The notes: generated by a model from the sequence alone, not told the origin. A DNA stretch of 64,000 nt from JAFNAG01 sp963721405 (GCA_963721405.1 CAVRJA010000005.1:620001-684000); one strand, 5' to 3'. Counted from the first letter of the stretch, positions 45,043 to 53,934 are shown. Made by a program: numbers and translations.

Positions 45043-46035
45043 TCAAAGCACGCAAATCAGGTGCTCCAGGAGCATGCGTTCGTCAGGGCTCGAGGACTTG
45101 AAGCTGCGGTCCATCCTGGCCAACCGCTGGTACATGCTCCGCGCCAGGTCCGGCTCGATGGCCCGGGCCTGCCTCAGAAACTCCGACAGCGCGAATTCAG
45201 GCACCTGGGCGGCGCGCCCGATCTCGAACGGCTGGCGCCCCTCCTGCAGAAGCTCTTTGGCGATAATTATTTGCCTGAAATGGCGTGCCATCACGCTCAG
45301 GACGACCAGTGGAGGTTCCCCCGCCTCCAGGAGATTTCCCAGCAGCCGAAGCGCCAGTTTTCGATCCCTTTTCCCCATGGCGGCGGTAAGTTCAAAAATG
45401 CCGTGCTGGCGGCTCCCATGAACCAGGTCATCCACGGCGCCATCCGGGATCTGCTCTTCCTTCCCCGTGTACAGGACGAGTTTATCGAGTTCGTTGTTCA
45501 GCATCATCAAGTCGGATCCGGCCAGGTCCACCAGCTTTTTGAGGGCAAGGGGGCTGATACGGAATCCCTGGCGCGAGAGCGAGTTTTCCGCCCAACGCTC
45601 GAGAGCCGCGCCTTTCAACTTCGCAAATTCCACGACACAGGCGTGCTCGAGCATGCGCTTGTAGAACACGGTACGCCGGTCGACCTCGCCCGCAATCAGG
45701 ACCAGCACGGTCTTTTCCTGAGGCTCGGCCGCATATTCTGCCAGCCGTTCCAGTCCGGTTGCCGGAATCTTCTGGACATCGGTAACGATTACGAGACGGC
45801 GCGGAGACATCATCGGGAACGTGCGCGCCTCTTCCAGGATTGCGTCCGCGTCCCCGGCTTGCCCGTCGCATTCCACGAAATTGAAGGCCAGCGCTTCGGG
45901 AGCGACGATGTGCCGCCTCAGTGCAGACAGGATTCGGCGCAGCAGGAACTCTTCGGGCCCGTACAGTAAATATACGGGGCGCGGCCGGCCGCGGCAGATT
46001 TCCGATTCGACTTCGTCAACGGTCAGAGTGGGCAA
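45043..46035 (-). CDS. holA: DNA polymerase III delta subunit
   Basis: A 330-residue clamp-loader wrench that opens the beta clamp. The N-terminal AAA-like domain has RPVYLLYGPEEFLLRRILSAL, and MMSPRRLVIVTDVQK follows; the C-terminal helical collar contains NLLEAGEPPLVVLSVMARHFRQI. These are family features, though identity is usually low. A TTG at 46035, just after lptE, is the most likely start; the open frame extends to 46107 but overlaps lptE. The lptE-holA order is also seen in enterobacteria. Confidence 0.9.
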   Translation of the reverse strand: MPTLTVDEVESEICRGRPRPVYLLYGPEEFLLRRILSALRRHIVAPEALAFNFVECDGQAGDADAILEEARTFPMMSPRRLVIVTDVQKIPATGLERLAEYAAEPQEKTVLVLIAGEVDRRTVFYKRMLEHACVVEFAKLKGAALERWAENSLSRQGFRISPLALKKLVDLAGSDLMMLNNELDKLVLYTGKEEQIPDGAVDDLVHGSRQHGIFELTAAMGKRDRKLALRLLGNLLEAGEPPLVVLSVMARHFRQIIIAKELLQEGRQPFEIGRAAQVPEFALSEFLRQARAIEPDLARSMYQRLARMDRSFKSSSPDERMLLEHLICVL

Positions 46036-46039
46036 TGGA

Positions 46040-46573
46040 TTAACGCGTGAGGATGGTGCTGGCCAGGCTGGTGGCGAACTCGGCCGCCAGGCGTTCGACC
46101 GCAGCATTTTCCTCGGAGAAAAATTCTGTTACCTTCGTGGTCAGCACGTAACGCCCGTGAAACGTAAAATCCGGATTTTCCCAGATGACCACGCCGTCCT
46201 TCAGCCTGACAAGCTTGACGGACATTTGCACGGTGACCAGAAAGGCTGATGCAAACGCATCGGTTCCGAAGGCCTCCGGGTTGCTACTCACATTCCGGAC
46301 TTCTCCCAGAAGCACTGCGTCCACGCCGCTCGATTTCGAGCTCACGGGCACACGCGTGCGCAACGTGAACTCTTTAAGCACGGCTGCGGTAATGCGTTGC
46401 TCGACCTGGTATTCCCGGGTTTCGTTCTTGAAGGTCGGGATTCCGAGGGAGCGGACTCCCCCGGGCAGGCTCTGCACGGAACTGACGACACGATATCCGC
46501 ACGCCACCGGCAATCCCAGGAGACACAGGAAAAACATCGTGCGCGCAATGGACCCGATAGTTCTCGATTTCAT
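46040..46573 (-). CDS. lptE: LPS assembly lipoprotein LptE
   Basis: A 177-residue outer-membrane lipoprotein that plugs LptD and assists LPS insertion. Signal peptide with Cys25 (LPVACGYRV). The LptE/RlpB pattern is visible: SLGIPTFKNETREYQVEQRITAAVLKEF and TKVTEFFSEENAAVERLAAEFA. It is next to holA, the classical order. The lptFG fusion at 24.3 kb is the other Lpt part in this window. Confidence 0.87.
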   Translation of the reverse strand: MKSRTIGSIARTMFFLCLLGLPVACGYRVVSSVQSLPGGVRSLGIPTFKNETREYQVEQRITAAVLKEFTLRTRVPVSSKSSGVDAVLLGEVRNVSSNPEAFGTDAFASAFLVTVQMSVKLVRLKDGVVIWENPDFTFHGRYVLTTKVTEFFSEENAAVERLAAEFATSLASTILTR

Positions 46574-46651
46574 GGACGGGCCTCACCTGCCAATCGCCGG
46601 AAGCCAACCCGGAATCATAGGGGAAGGAGCGGTTCCTTTGCAAGTGGCGGA

Positions 46652-47206
46652 TCAGACGCGCGCGATCTGGATCTTCTTTTGAGCTTGATATTTGCCCTTG
46701 CGGTCGGCGTACGACGTCCGGCACGGGCTGTCGGATTTGAAAAACATAATCTGCGCGATCCCTTCCCCGGCGTAGACACGCACCGGCAAAGGCGACGAAT
46801 TGACCAGTGCCACGGTGGCGAATCCTTCCCACTCGGGTTCGAACGGTGTGACATTGACGATGACACCGCTGCGGGCATATGTCGATTTTCCCTGGCAGAC
46901 TACGAGCACTTCGCGCGGAATGCGGAAGTACTCGAGCGAACGTCCGAGCAGATAAGAATTCGGCGGGATCCAGCACGAGGAACCGTTATGCGCGATCCAG
47001 GGGACCTGATCCATCTTCTTGGGATCCCAGCCCTTAGCAGCACTGAAATCGGGGATCTTGAATTCCCTGGACAGCCTGAAATCATAGCCGTAGGAGGAAA
47101 CGCCGTATGATATCCTGCGGCTGCGCTTGCGGTTGCGCGCGTAAGGCTCTATCATCCGGTGCTTTCGCGCCATTTGTTCAATCCAGAAATCGGGCATGAC
47201 TCCCAT
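46652..47206 (-). CDS. dcd: dCTP deaminase
   Basis: A 184-residue homotrimeric enzyme producing dUTP from dCTP. It contains ISYGVSSYGYDFRL (near residue 35), the active-site stretch GKSTYARSGVIVNVTPFEPEWEG with the catalytic Glu, and a C-terminal AQIMFFKSD plus QAQKKIQIARV tail. The start at ATG 47206 is supported by GGAGG 7 nt upstream; a longer frame upstream overlaps the HU promoter. A bifunctional deaminase/dUTPase cannot be excluded. Confidence 0.94.
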   Translation of the reverse strand: MGVMPDFWIEQMARKHRMIEPYARNRKRSRRISYGVSSYGYDFRLSREFKIPDFSAAKGWDPKKMDQVPWIAHNGSSCWIPPNSYLLGRSLEYFRIPREVLVVCQGKSTYARSGVIVNVTPFEPEWEGFATVALVNSSPLPVRVYAGEGIAQIMFFKSDSPCRTSYADRKGKYQAQKKIQIARV

Positions 47207-47286
47207 TTCGCCTCCTCCGGCAAGTGAGCAAGGCGGGAGTCTAACATCGGGGCTCTGGGAGTGTAAAGGCGCTAAATAGAATTGCC

Positions 47287-47315
47287 TTGACAGCATTTGC
47301 GACCACAAATAAAAT
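47287..47315 (+). promoter_or_regulatory. Sigma70-type promoter for the HU/IHF gene
   Basis: TTGACA (47287-47292), a 17-nt spacer and TAAAAT (47310-47315). The leader to the GTG start is ~20 nt, with GGAGG 6 nt before the start. Confidence 0.75.
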
Positions 47316-47342
47316 CTTTGCACCAACTTATGGAGGATCAGC

Positions 47343-47618
47343 GTGATAAAACAGGACATCGTGAACCGTGTCGCCGACCAGTTGAATATCACCAAGGTCA
47401 AAGCGGAGATTGCAGTGGAATCAGTGTTCAACTCACTCAAGAACGCGCTTAAGCGGGGCGAGAGGATCGAGTTGCGCGGATTTGGAGTGTTCATTGTGAA
47501 ACCGCGCAAGAGCGGCGTCGGCCGTAATCCTCGCACTGGCGAAGAAGTGGCGATTCCTCCTGGAAAGACGATCCGATTCAAGCCGGGCAAGGAAATCCGT
47601 GCGGATAAAATTTATTGA
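47343..47618 (+). CDS. HU/IHF family DNA-binding protein
   Basis: A 91-residue nucleoid protein. MIKQDIVNRVADQL, then AIAVESVFNSLKNALKRGERIELRGFG, and the beta-arm GRNPRTGEEVAIPPGKTIRF with the intercalating Pro. The RNPRTGE pattern resembles both HU and IHF. The GTG start at 47343 is set by GGAGG (6 nt upstream). Its TGA overlaps the TTG start of the next gene. Confidence 0.93.
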   Translation: MIKQDIVNRVADQLNITKVKAEIAVESVFNSLKNALKRGERIELRGFGVFIVKPRKSGVGRNPRTGEEVAIPPGKTIRFKPGKEIRADKIY

Positions 47619-48673
47619 AGGTTCAGGAGACGCTGCAAGCATCTTTCCTGTTCAGTGAGCTTTACGAGAAAGTCCGGATTTTTGTGAGTAGTGACTTCCC
47701 CACTGATCCCCGCGCAGTACCCTCTGAATCCTGGCTTCCGGGGCCTGTCGAGCAAAAGGCCCTGGCAGCCGTTGAGGCGCCATCCCCCCGGCGCGCGTGG
47801 GCGCTCCCCGTTATACTTTTTCTGGCAACCGCTATCAGTACTACATATGCAGGATTGTTTTATGTCCGCAGCGACTTGGGGTTTGTGGGGATGGCGTTCG
47901 AACTGGCGGCGCACCCGGCGTTTTTTTTGAAGGGAATCTCGTTTTCCTTCACATTGATGGCAATTCTCTTAGCACACGAGATGGGGCACTTCATCGCGTG
48001 CCGTTACTATGGGATTGCCTGCACCCCCCCCTATTTCATCCCGCTGCCTATCTCGATTGTGGGCACGATGGGGGCATTCATCCGCATCAAGTCGCCGTTT
48101 CAGCACAAGAAGGCGCTCTTTGATGTCGGGGTCGCGGGTCCACTGGCCGGATTTGTCTTCGTAGTTCCGGCGCTCGTCATTGGGATTGCCACTTCCTCGT
48201 TGATTCCCAAGACAGGCGGCGGCAGCGGGGACATCTATTTCGGCGAGCCGCTCATCTTTCGCCTGGTAGGAGCGGCGGTGCTGGGGTATGTGCCCGAGAC
48301 GCAGGATATGATCGCCTCCCCGATGGCCATGGCCGCGTGGTTTGGACTGCTTGCGACCAGCCTGAATCTTTTTCCCATCTGGCAGCTGGACGGGGGCCAC
48401 ATCGCCTACGCCATCCTGGGCAGAGAGCATCAGAAGAAGCTCTCCATTACTGCGACGGCCCTGCTGATGCTCGTGAGCCTTGCCGGCTGGCCGATTCCTT
48501 CCTATTTCCTGTTTGTGTGCATGGTGCTTTTCTTCGGTTTGCGCTACCGCTTTTATCATCCCCCCACGCTTTCCGAGCAGGAGGAGATCGGGTCCGGGAG
48601 GGTAGTCCTTGGAATCGTTGCCCTGCTGATCCTGATCCTTTCCTTCACACCGATTCCCATCACCATCACATAA
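47615..48673 (+). CDS. Site-2 protease family (M50) membrane metalloprotease
   Basis: A 352-residue polytopic membrane protein. The zinc motif HExxH is in LLAHEMGHFIACRYYG (near residue 125), and the second motif is in LNLFPIWQLDGGHIAYAILG (N-P-I-x-x-L-D-G-G-H). An N-terminal ~60-residue cytoplasmic segment (KVQETLQASFLFSELYEKVR) precedes the membrane part. Family members cut transmembrane anti-sigma or signalling proteins; the target is unknown. It starts at TTG 47615 overlapping the HU stop, so it is probably in the same transcript. Confidence 0.85.
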   Translation: MKVQETLQASFLFSELYEKVRIFVSSDFPTDPRAVPSESWLPGPVEQKALAAVEAPSPRRAWALPVILFLATAISTTYAGLFYVRSDLGFVGMAFELAAHPAFFLKGISFSFTLMAILLAHEMGHFIACRYYGIACTPPYFIPLPISIVGTMGAFIRIKSPFQHKKALFDVGVAGPLAGFVFVVPALVIGIATSSLIPKTGGGSGDIYFGEPLIFRLVGAAVLGYVPETQDMIASPMAMAAWFGLLATSLNLFPIWQLDGGHIAYAILGREHQKKLSITATALLMLVSLAGWPIPSYFLFVCMVLFFGLRYRFYHPPTLSEQEEIGSGRVVLGIVALLILILSFTPIPITIT

Positions 48674-48727
48674 GCCGGCGCAACTGCGCGCCTCCGGAAT
48701 ATATCCATCCATTTGCCGGAATTCAAT

Positions 48728-48756
48728 TTGACAGCTTGCAGGTGTTTGGGGATAAT
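48728..48756 (+). promoter_or_regulatory. Promoter for tRNA-Ala
   Basis: TTGACA (48728-48733), a 17-nt spacer and GATAAT (48751-48756), ~40 nt upstream of the tRNA. Confidence 0.65.
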
Positions 48757-48796
48757 TTCGCGTCGGCACGGACATCCAGCCGGCAGTCAACAGAGT

Positions 48797-48872
<76 letters not shown>

Positions 48873-49026
48873 ATAAATATGCTGATTCACAAGAATTTCC
48901 CCATGCTTCCCACCAATCGTTAACGGCACCCTAACGGCAGAGCAGTAGAGCTAAGAGAGGCAGTGCTTAGGGGCGCACATTCCCCAACCAAGCCCCGCCC
49001 AAACAAAAAGGGCGCCCCGAAGACAA

Positions 49027-49350
49027 TCAGTTGATACGGTTATTGAGAGGCTGCTCTCTTGAAATCGTTTGCGATAAGTATCCTTGGCCTTCCAGGCGGC
49101 CGGTTGGCATGATTACCAGAAGATCCTCAATGGTGCGGTTGTAATTCCAAGCCATCTTCAGAATTTCATTTACCGCAATCTTGGACACCGAAGTCCAGAT
49201 CACTTTGCATTCTTCGGTATCGGGGTCGACTCGGATTACTACCACTCCGCGACCCATCTTTTTATGTCCTTCAGTGGTAACCGTCAGTACTTCTGCTGTG
49301 TGTTCGGCTGTAATCCTTCGGAGTTTTTGGGCCGTTCTATTATCTATCAC
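49027..49350 (-). CDS. Hypothetical protein
   Basis: A 107-residue soluble protein I do not recognise. It reads VIDNRTAQKLRRITAEHTAEV, GRGVVVIRVDPDTEECKVIW and NEILKMAWNYNRTIEDLLVI, suggesting an alpha/beta fold with an acidic middle. The GTG at 49350 is well supported by GGGAGGAAGC; an open frame extends to 49377. It lies alone after tRNA-Ala, on the opposite strand, at the edge of an accessory-looking region. Confidence 0.6.
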   Translation of the reverse strand: MIDNRTAQKLRRITAEHTAEVLTVTTEGHKKMGRGVVVIRVDPDTEECKVIWTSVSKIAVNEILKMAWNYNRTIEDLLVIMPTGRLEGQGYLSQTISREQPLNNRIN

Positions 49351-50138
49351 GCTTCCTCCCTGTGGGGCCGCCCTCACGAGCGCCTTAGTGGGTCCACGTT
49401 ATTCCGGGAAACTGTTTCGTTGGCAATGCCCGCGAATCTCTAGACGGCCGGATCAGCGCTGCGCGGCGTTCCATAGTTGTTCGTTGTGGGCTTCCAGCCA
49501 AACAGCGATAGCGGTTTTCAGGATATCGTGAATAGTTCGAATCTCCTGCAGACCCTTGGTCGGGACGGGTTGCTCCTTTTGCGGTTCTGCCGCACGTTCG
49601 TTGTGAGCGCTCTTTATTATACACCTTTTCTGGATGGCTGGGCTCCGGCGCCCGCGCCGGGGCCTCTTCGGTGGGGATGGTGCGCGCTTGCCGAAAAGAG
49701 GCGGCGCCCTAAAATCATCCTCGTCCGGGAATGTCCCGCCCGGCCCGGTTCCGCCACAAACGGCGCAGCGCCCCCGGGGCCAGTGTCCGCTGCTCGAAAA
49801 TCCCGGTTTCGCCGGATTTGGCCATTGTGCCCCAGGAAAAGCCGCGTAGGACGGCTCAGGCCGAACGATCTCGCCCAGGGCCATACCCAACGAAGATCTC
49901 GGCAGGGTCCTTACCTGAGCATTTCCCGGGTGGGATTTGGTATGAGCGCAATGGGGTCTCGTGTTATCGGACGCTGCACCGCGGGGAGCGTCCCCGCCAT
50001 CCCGGGCTTCAGCGGTCCCTGCCAGCCCGGGCCAATCCCTTCACGGCAACTGCCATCCTGTCCAGTTTCCTCACTGCCGGTTCGGGCGGCAGCCGCTTCT
50101 GACGCTGACCCTGTGTTCCCAAGGTGCCGGGCTAGCAC
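49351..50138. other. Gene-poor stretch without recognised features
   Basis: Open frames exist on both strands but none has a credible start plus recognisable sequence. On minus, a reading frame ending at 49453 finishes IHDILKTAIAVWLEAHNEQLW, which looks protein-like, but no start codon with a ribosome site is near. Hairpin CCGGCGCCCGCGCCGGGG lies near 49648-49665. It may be decayed coding DNA. Confidence 0.4.
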
Positions 50139-50804
50139 TCAACGTGGCAGCAGCCGGCGCGGACGAATGATCCATTCGCAGAATCCGTATGGGCTTCTCG
50201 TCTCGCTCAGGTAATTGTGGTACCGCATCATCATGTCGGCCAGCAGCAGGAGGAGTAACGGCATTGCGCAGGCAAGAAATGCCAACCCTACATCCGTACC
50301 CTGGATTGCGCCGCGCAACCCGGCGAATGCGAAGATTTCCACCCCGGCCCCGAGGCCGAAAAATACGAGCAACTGGAACAACAGGGACGCGAACGTCGCA
50401 CTCCTGGCGGAAATATCGTAGCGGTCCTCGATCCTGACCTTGATCCTCGAGGGGAGGAACCCGATCAATGGTTTGAGGAGAACGAGTGCGTCGGACCGCC
50501 GTTTGCAGATTCTCCAGGACTTCAGATTTTCATCGCGTTGCCTGACGTATTCCGCGTCATAGCGGATCGTCCGCCCCGGAATCTGATTCAGATACTCGTC
50601 CCAGGGCTCCAGCGTGTAGCGCACACTTCCCCGCCCCGATCCTTCTTTTCCGGCAATCCACCAGATCGTCGTCCCAACGAGGATGGCTGTCTTGCGATTT
50701 TTTCGTACTTGCCACTCCGGCATGTCGACGGCAGCGATGATAATGAGCCGGTTCCCGCGCCGGAAGATCCGATCCTTCCCACAAAACTTGGGCAAATCAT
50801 CCAT
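50139..50804 (-). CDS. Hypothetical membrane protein
   Basis: A 221-residue protein not recognised. The N-terminal half is soluble and rich in aromatic and basic residues (TTIWWIAGKEGSGRGSVRYTLE, DEYLNQIPGRTIRYDAEYVRQRDENLKSW). Two hydrophobic segments follow at about 133-158 (ATFASLLFQLLVFFGLGAGV) and 165-190 (GTDVGLAFLACAMPLLLLLLADMM), with a short charged C-terminus. The start at 50804 lacks a clear ribosome site. No neighbour gives a functional clue. Confidence 0.65.
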   Translation of the reverse strand: MDDLPKFCGKDRIFRRGNRLIIIAAVDMPEWQVRKNRKTAILVGTTIWWIAGKEGSGRGSVRYTLEPWDEYLNQIPGRTIRYDAEYVRQRDENLKSWRICKRRSDALVLLKPLIGFLPSRIKVRIEDRYDISARSATFASLLFQLLVFFGLGAGVEIFAFAGLRGAIQGTDVGLAFLACAMPLLLLLLADMMMRYHNYLSETRSPYGFCEWIIRPRRLLPR

Positions 50805-51034
50805 GGGTGATTGCTTTCTGAGGCCAGAACGGAGAGTCGTTCATGTGGGTTATCGGCTTTCCGTCGCAAACGCATTAGCCGGAAGGCAACGAGCGCCGAG
50901 GGAGGCGTGAAGTCGGCTGCCGACGGGAATCATCGGCCGGATGAAGGCCCGGGAGTGGGCAGGCATGGACGATCCGTTGGCGCCGTCCTGCGGGAGGCAG
51001 GAGGATTATCACGACCGCAAGCACAAGCCGCAGG

Positions 51035-51622
51035 TCACTCGTTGCGCTTGATCGGCAGCACCGGGCGGCGCATGACGCAGATGGCGTAGGCTTGGGTCAT
51101 GACGGCGGCGCCCCGGGCATTGCGCGCGGGCAGGAATTGCCATTTCCCCGCAGCCGACACACACGAACCGGTCAAGTCGCCCATGCCTTGCAGTACTTCC
51201 ACCTTCGAGACTGCGCCGGTTTCTTTCAATGAGAGGCGCAACACGACGCTTCCCTCGCCAAGGGAATTCGCCGGGTAGGCTGGTTCGACAACCTTGGTTG
51301 GAATGGCCAGTCCGGCCACGTTTTTTACTCCGGTCAGATTCCGGTCGGGTGAACCGGTCGGATACAGGTTTGGCGTGCGAAAACTTGCCACGGCCAGGAC
51401 GTCTCCGTTCTCGGAATCGTCGAAGCGCCAGGCGCTGAGGGCCGTGCGCACCGGTTCCGTAAACGGCTCATCGCCCTGAAGAATATCGACGCCGCCGACC
51501 GCCCCGGATGTTACATGCATGACTGCAACGACAGTTCCGCCGGAAATGGCGTTGGGCGGATATGCCGGGGTCACGATGGAAACGGCGTCCGCAATCACCC
51601 ACAATAGTAATGCCGCGATCAT
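51035..51622 (-). CDS. Secreted protein with two TonB C-terminal-like repeats
   Basis: A 195-residue protein with a short hydrophobic N-terminus (MIAALLLWVIADAVS) and two similar units. Unit 1 (~18-68) has PAYPPNAISGGTVVAVMHVT, then GGVDILQGDEPF and LSAWRF. Unit 2 (~112-165) has PAYPANSLGEGSVVLRLSLK, then SKVEVLQGMGDL and AGKWQF. Both match the TonB_C pattern (PxYPxxAxxGxVxxxxxVxxxGxVxxxxVLxG...AxxxWxF) but there is no Pro-rich spacer. It is therefore not a normal TonB; it may be an envelope partner domain protein. The start is uncertain because no SD is clear. Confidence 0.7.
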   Translation of the reverse strand: MIAALLLWVIADAVSIVTPAYPPNAISGGTVVAVMHVTSGAVGGVDILQGDEPFTEPVRTALSAWRFDDSENGDVLAVASFRTPNLYPTGSPDRNLTGVKNVAGLAIPTKVVEPAYPANSLGEGSVVLRLSLKETGAVSKVEVLQGMGDLTGSCVSAAGKWQFLPARNARGAAVMTQAYAICVMRRPVLPIKRNE

Positions 51623-51697
51623 TCGACCTGGCCTCTGCTAATAGCGTAGGCCGGCGCCATGCAGATTGCAAGCGTGCGTCGTCGCCTGAGGGAAGAG

Positions 51698-51833
51698 ACT
51701 TTAGACTCTAGACATTAGACCTCAGACCTAAGGCGCCTGACTTCTCACTTCAGACTCCCGACATCTGAGGCGACGACACCTCTTGCTCTTGGCCTTTATT
51801 CTAATGTCTAAAGTCTAAGGTCTAATGTCTCTC
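51698..51833. repeat. Inverted pair of TTAGACC/TAGACTT heptamer tandem repeats
   Basis: The left arm at 51698-51735 (repeats of TTTAGAC, CTAGACA, TTAGACC) and the right arm at 51799-51833 (TAATGTC, TAAAGTC, TAAGGTC) are reverse complements with few mismatches. In between, CGCCT...AGGCG can form a smaller stem. It lies between two minus-strand genes. Confidence 0.8.
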
Positions 51834-51836
51834 AAG

Positions 51837-52367
51837 CTACTGGCCGATGTCGGCCCTGGCTTTTTGAATGAGCGCATCGAGGCCGTTGAGGTTTCCCCTT
51901 GCGCCTTTGTAGATGTAGTCCAGGAACTGTTTTGCCTTCGAGGAAACGGGATTCTTGATGACGTAGCACTTGGCCAGGGCGTCCATCGCCTCAGGCACCT
52001 TGCCTTGCTCCTTGAGCGCCCTGCCGAGGAAGTAATAGGTCTCGCCGATTCGAGGGCGGACCTGGATGAGCCTGCCGGCCTGCGCCACAATCGTGTCCCA
52101 TTTGGACGCCTTATCGAGGTCCTGCAGGATGTAGAGCATGTCGGTCGCGACATTCGGTTCCAGTCTCGATCTGGTTCGTTCTCTCAGGAAGCGGATCAGC
52201 TCGTCGGCGCGCCTCATCGGGTCCTTGACCTCTCTGATCTTTTGGTACCGCTCGTAATCCTCCCGGTACTGTGTTTCCTCCGGCGGTTCCTCCTGCGCCC
52301 GGAGTTGGGCAGCTCCAATCCAAAGAACGACTCCGAGCACAGGCAGCAGCGTTTTTGCAGTTCGCAT
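51837..52367 (-). CDS. Secreted TPR-like protein
   Basis: A 176-residue protein with a signal peptide (about 1-24, ending LRAQEEP) and a helical body with tetratricopeptide-like units: LYILQDLDKASKWDTIVAQAGRL and YYFLGRALKEQGKVPEAMDALAKCY. TPRs usually hold protein partners; a specific role cannot be named. The ATG at 52367 has a GGAG about 9 nt upstream. Its downstream neighbour on the strand is the TonB_C-like gene, past a heptamer repeat element. Confidence 0.7.
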   Translation of the reverse strand: MRTAKTLLPVLGVVLWIGAAQLRAQEEPPEETQYREDYERYQKIREVKDPMRRADELIRFLRERTRSRLEPNVATDMLYILQDLDKASKWDTIVAQAGRLIQVRPRIGETYYFLGRALKEQGKVPEAMDALAKCYVIKNPVSSKAKQFLDYIYKGARGNLNGLDALIQKARADIGQ

Positions 52368-52388
52368 GAGTCATCTCCTTGATCGCTA

Positions 52389-52417
52389 TTTACAAATGAC
52401 GTGCAGCATGTTAAATA
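52389..52417 (+). promoter_or_regulatory. Promoter for tRNA-Val
   Basis: TTTACA (52389-52394), a 17-nt spacer and TAAATA (52412-52417), 14 nt upstream of the tRNA. Confidence 0.5.
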
Positions 52418-52430
52418 AAGCCGCACGATT

Positions 52431-52506
52431 GGGCGCCTAGCTCAGCTGGTAGAGCACTGCGATCACACCGCAGGGGTCACAGGTTCGAGTCCTGTGGCGC
52501 CCACCA
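52431..52506 (+). tRNA. tRNA-Val (anticodon CAC)
   Basis: Acceptor GGGCGCC/GGCGCCC pair fully. D-arm TAGCTCAGCTGGTAGAGCA, anticodon stem CTGCG/CGCAG with loop ATCACAC (anticodon CAC), T-arm ACAGGTTCGAGTCCTGT, and an encoded CCA at 52504-52506. Confidence 0.95.
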
Positions 52507-52560
52507 TTCCTTCCTTAACGAGTTAGTTCCCTGATCATCGATACGGCAACCGTGCCGGCA

Positions 52561-53934
52561 TCAACGCGACGACAAGCGTGCGTTCACCCGCCGCATGGCC
52601 TGGGTAGCCAGCGCGGCGATCTGGCCGCGCCGGTCTTTCGCCAGCGACTGCAGCACCGGGATTGCGCGCTCATCGCCGATCAGGCCGATGATCTCGGCCA
52701 ATCCTTCCCGGACGTTCTCGTCGTTATTGCTCGTCTCGGCGTACAGTTCCGGCAGATCCGCCGGTTTGAGTTCCATCAGGTACATCCGGGCCTCGGTGTT
52801 CGCTTTGCGGCTTCCGAGGCAGTTCGCCAGTTCATACAGGAACTCGCGCCGGCCCATTCGGAACAGTGCATAGGTCTCCGCAGCCTTGACGCGCGGCTCC
52901 TGTTCGCGCAGCCAGTCGCGCGAGATGTCGGTGACCATGGCCGGATCGCCCAGACGCGCGAGGCCCTCGTACGCATGGAGACGCAGATTGTCTTCCGGGT
53001 CCCTCTTTTCCTTGATGAACAAGTCCTGGGCAGCCGGATCAGCGATAAATGCCAGCGCCTCCAGCAGGGCTTCGCGATAGGGCTTGTCGATCATCTTGGC
53101 CGGGAGTGCCGATTGCATCTCGAACTGGCGCAGCAGTTCGGGTACCGCCTCGTTGTAGTGAAGGCGCCCGATCGTGAAGATCGCCTCGTTGCGCACCTTG
53201 GCATCGTTGTAGGAAAGGTAATTCATGAGGTCCCTTGCCGCCGAGGCATCGCCAATTTTGCTCAAGGCCCGGATGACCTCAAATCGGAGCTCATTGGTAT
53301 TCTGCTGCTGCAGCGCCTCAAGCAGGGACGGTACCGCAGCGCCCCCTTTGAGAATGCCCAGGGCGCGGGCCGCCTTGACGCGGATTCCGGCATCGGGATC
53401 CTGCAGCCGGTCGCGCAGAGCCGTTACAGCACCCGCATCAACGATGATTCCCGGCTCCACAACGATATCGGCCCATTCATCCGACCACGGATTCAGGAAA
53501 TTGGCCATCTTGTTGAGCGAGACCGCCAGCCCTCCTTCCTGGGGGAGGTAGAGGTTGGTCATGCCGATAATGCAGCGATCCCGGATGTCCTTGTCCGGGT
53601 CGCCCGCGAGTTTCACGAAGGCCGGCAGGGCCCGGATGTCCAGCATCCTGTCGAGAGCGATGACGACTTCCCGCCGCACGCCGGTGTTCGAATCCCCTGC
53701 CGCCGCAACCAGGTCGGGTGTGGCGCGCTTGACCTTGTTATCGCCGAGCGCCTTGGCGGATGTCCTGCGGCGGGCTGGATCCGGATTTTTCAAGTCCTGG
53801 ATCAAGCCGTCTATGGCGACTTGCGAAATGTTCTGCGACTGGCTCCAGACGGATACGGAAAGGATGAAGACAGTTACGATGATCGCTGCCAGCCTGGTAC
53901 TTTCAGGCGGCATGCGGATCAAGCTCTTGGTCAT
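52561..53934 (-). CDS. HEAT-repeat domain secreted protein
   Basis: A 457-residue protein with a signal peptide (about 10-33) and HEAT-like helical repeats over nearly its whole length: RRTSAKALGDNKVKRATPDL, VRREVVIALDRMLDIRALPAF, VKAARALGILKGGAAVPSLLEAL, VRNEAIFTIGRLHYNEAVPELL and further units. HEAT proteins serve as scaffolds; no enzyme motif is present. It stands alone, on the opposite strand of tRNA-Val. The start at 53934 fits, with TTGAGGG (GAGGG) upstream. Confidence 0.85.
   Translation of the reverse strand: MTKSLIRMPPESTRLAAIIVTVFILSVSVWSQSQNISQVAIDGLIQDLKNPDPARRRTSAKALGDNKVKRATPDLVAAAGDSNTGVRREVVIALDRMLDIRALPAFVKLAGDPDKDIRDRCIIGMTNLYLPQEGGLAVSLNKMANFLNPWSDEWADIVVEPGIIVDAGAVTALRDRLQDPDAGIRVKAARALGILKGGAAVPSLLEALQQQNTNELRFEVIRALSKIGDASAARDLMNYLSYNDAKVRNEAIFTIGRLHYNEAVPELLRQFEMQSALPAKMIDKPYREALLEALAFIADPAAQDLFIKEKRDPEDNLRLHAYEGLARLGDPAMVTDISRDWLREQEPRVKAAETYALFRMGRREFLYELANCLGSRKANTEARMYLMELKPADLPELYAETSNNDENVREGLAEIIGLIGDERAIPVLQSLAKDRRGQIAALATQAMRRVNARLSSR

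Noticed and set aside
49600..49625. TATAAT on the minus strand near 49615 as a promoter
   Set aside because: A good -10 sequence but no -35 at the right distance and no convincing gene immediately downstream.
49453..49890. Minus-strand open frame ending IHDILKTAIAVWLEAHNEQLW
   Set aside because: The last ~50 codons look protein-like, but no start with a ribosome site exists and the upstream half is Pro/Arg-rich and low quality. Kept as possible decayed DNA only.
50811..51089. Plus-strand open frame between the membrane protein and the TonB_C-like gene
   Set aside because: No ribosome site, unusual Gly/Arg composition and overlap with the well-supported opposite gene.
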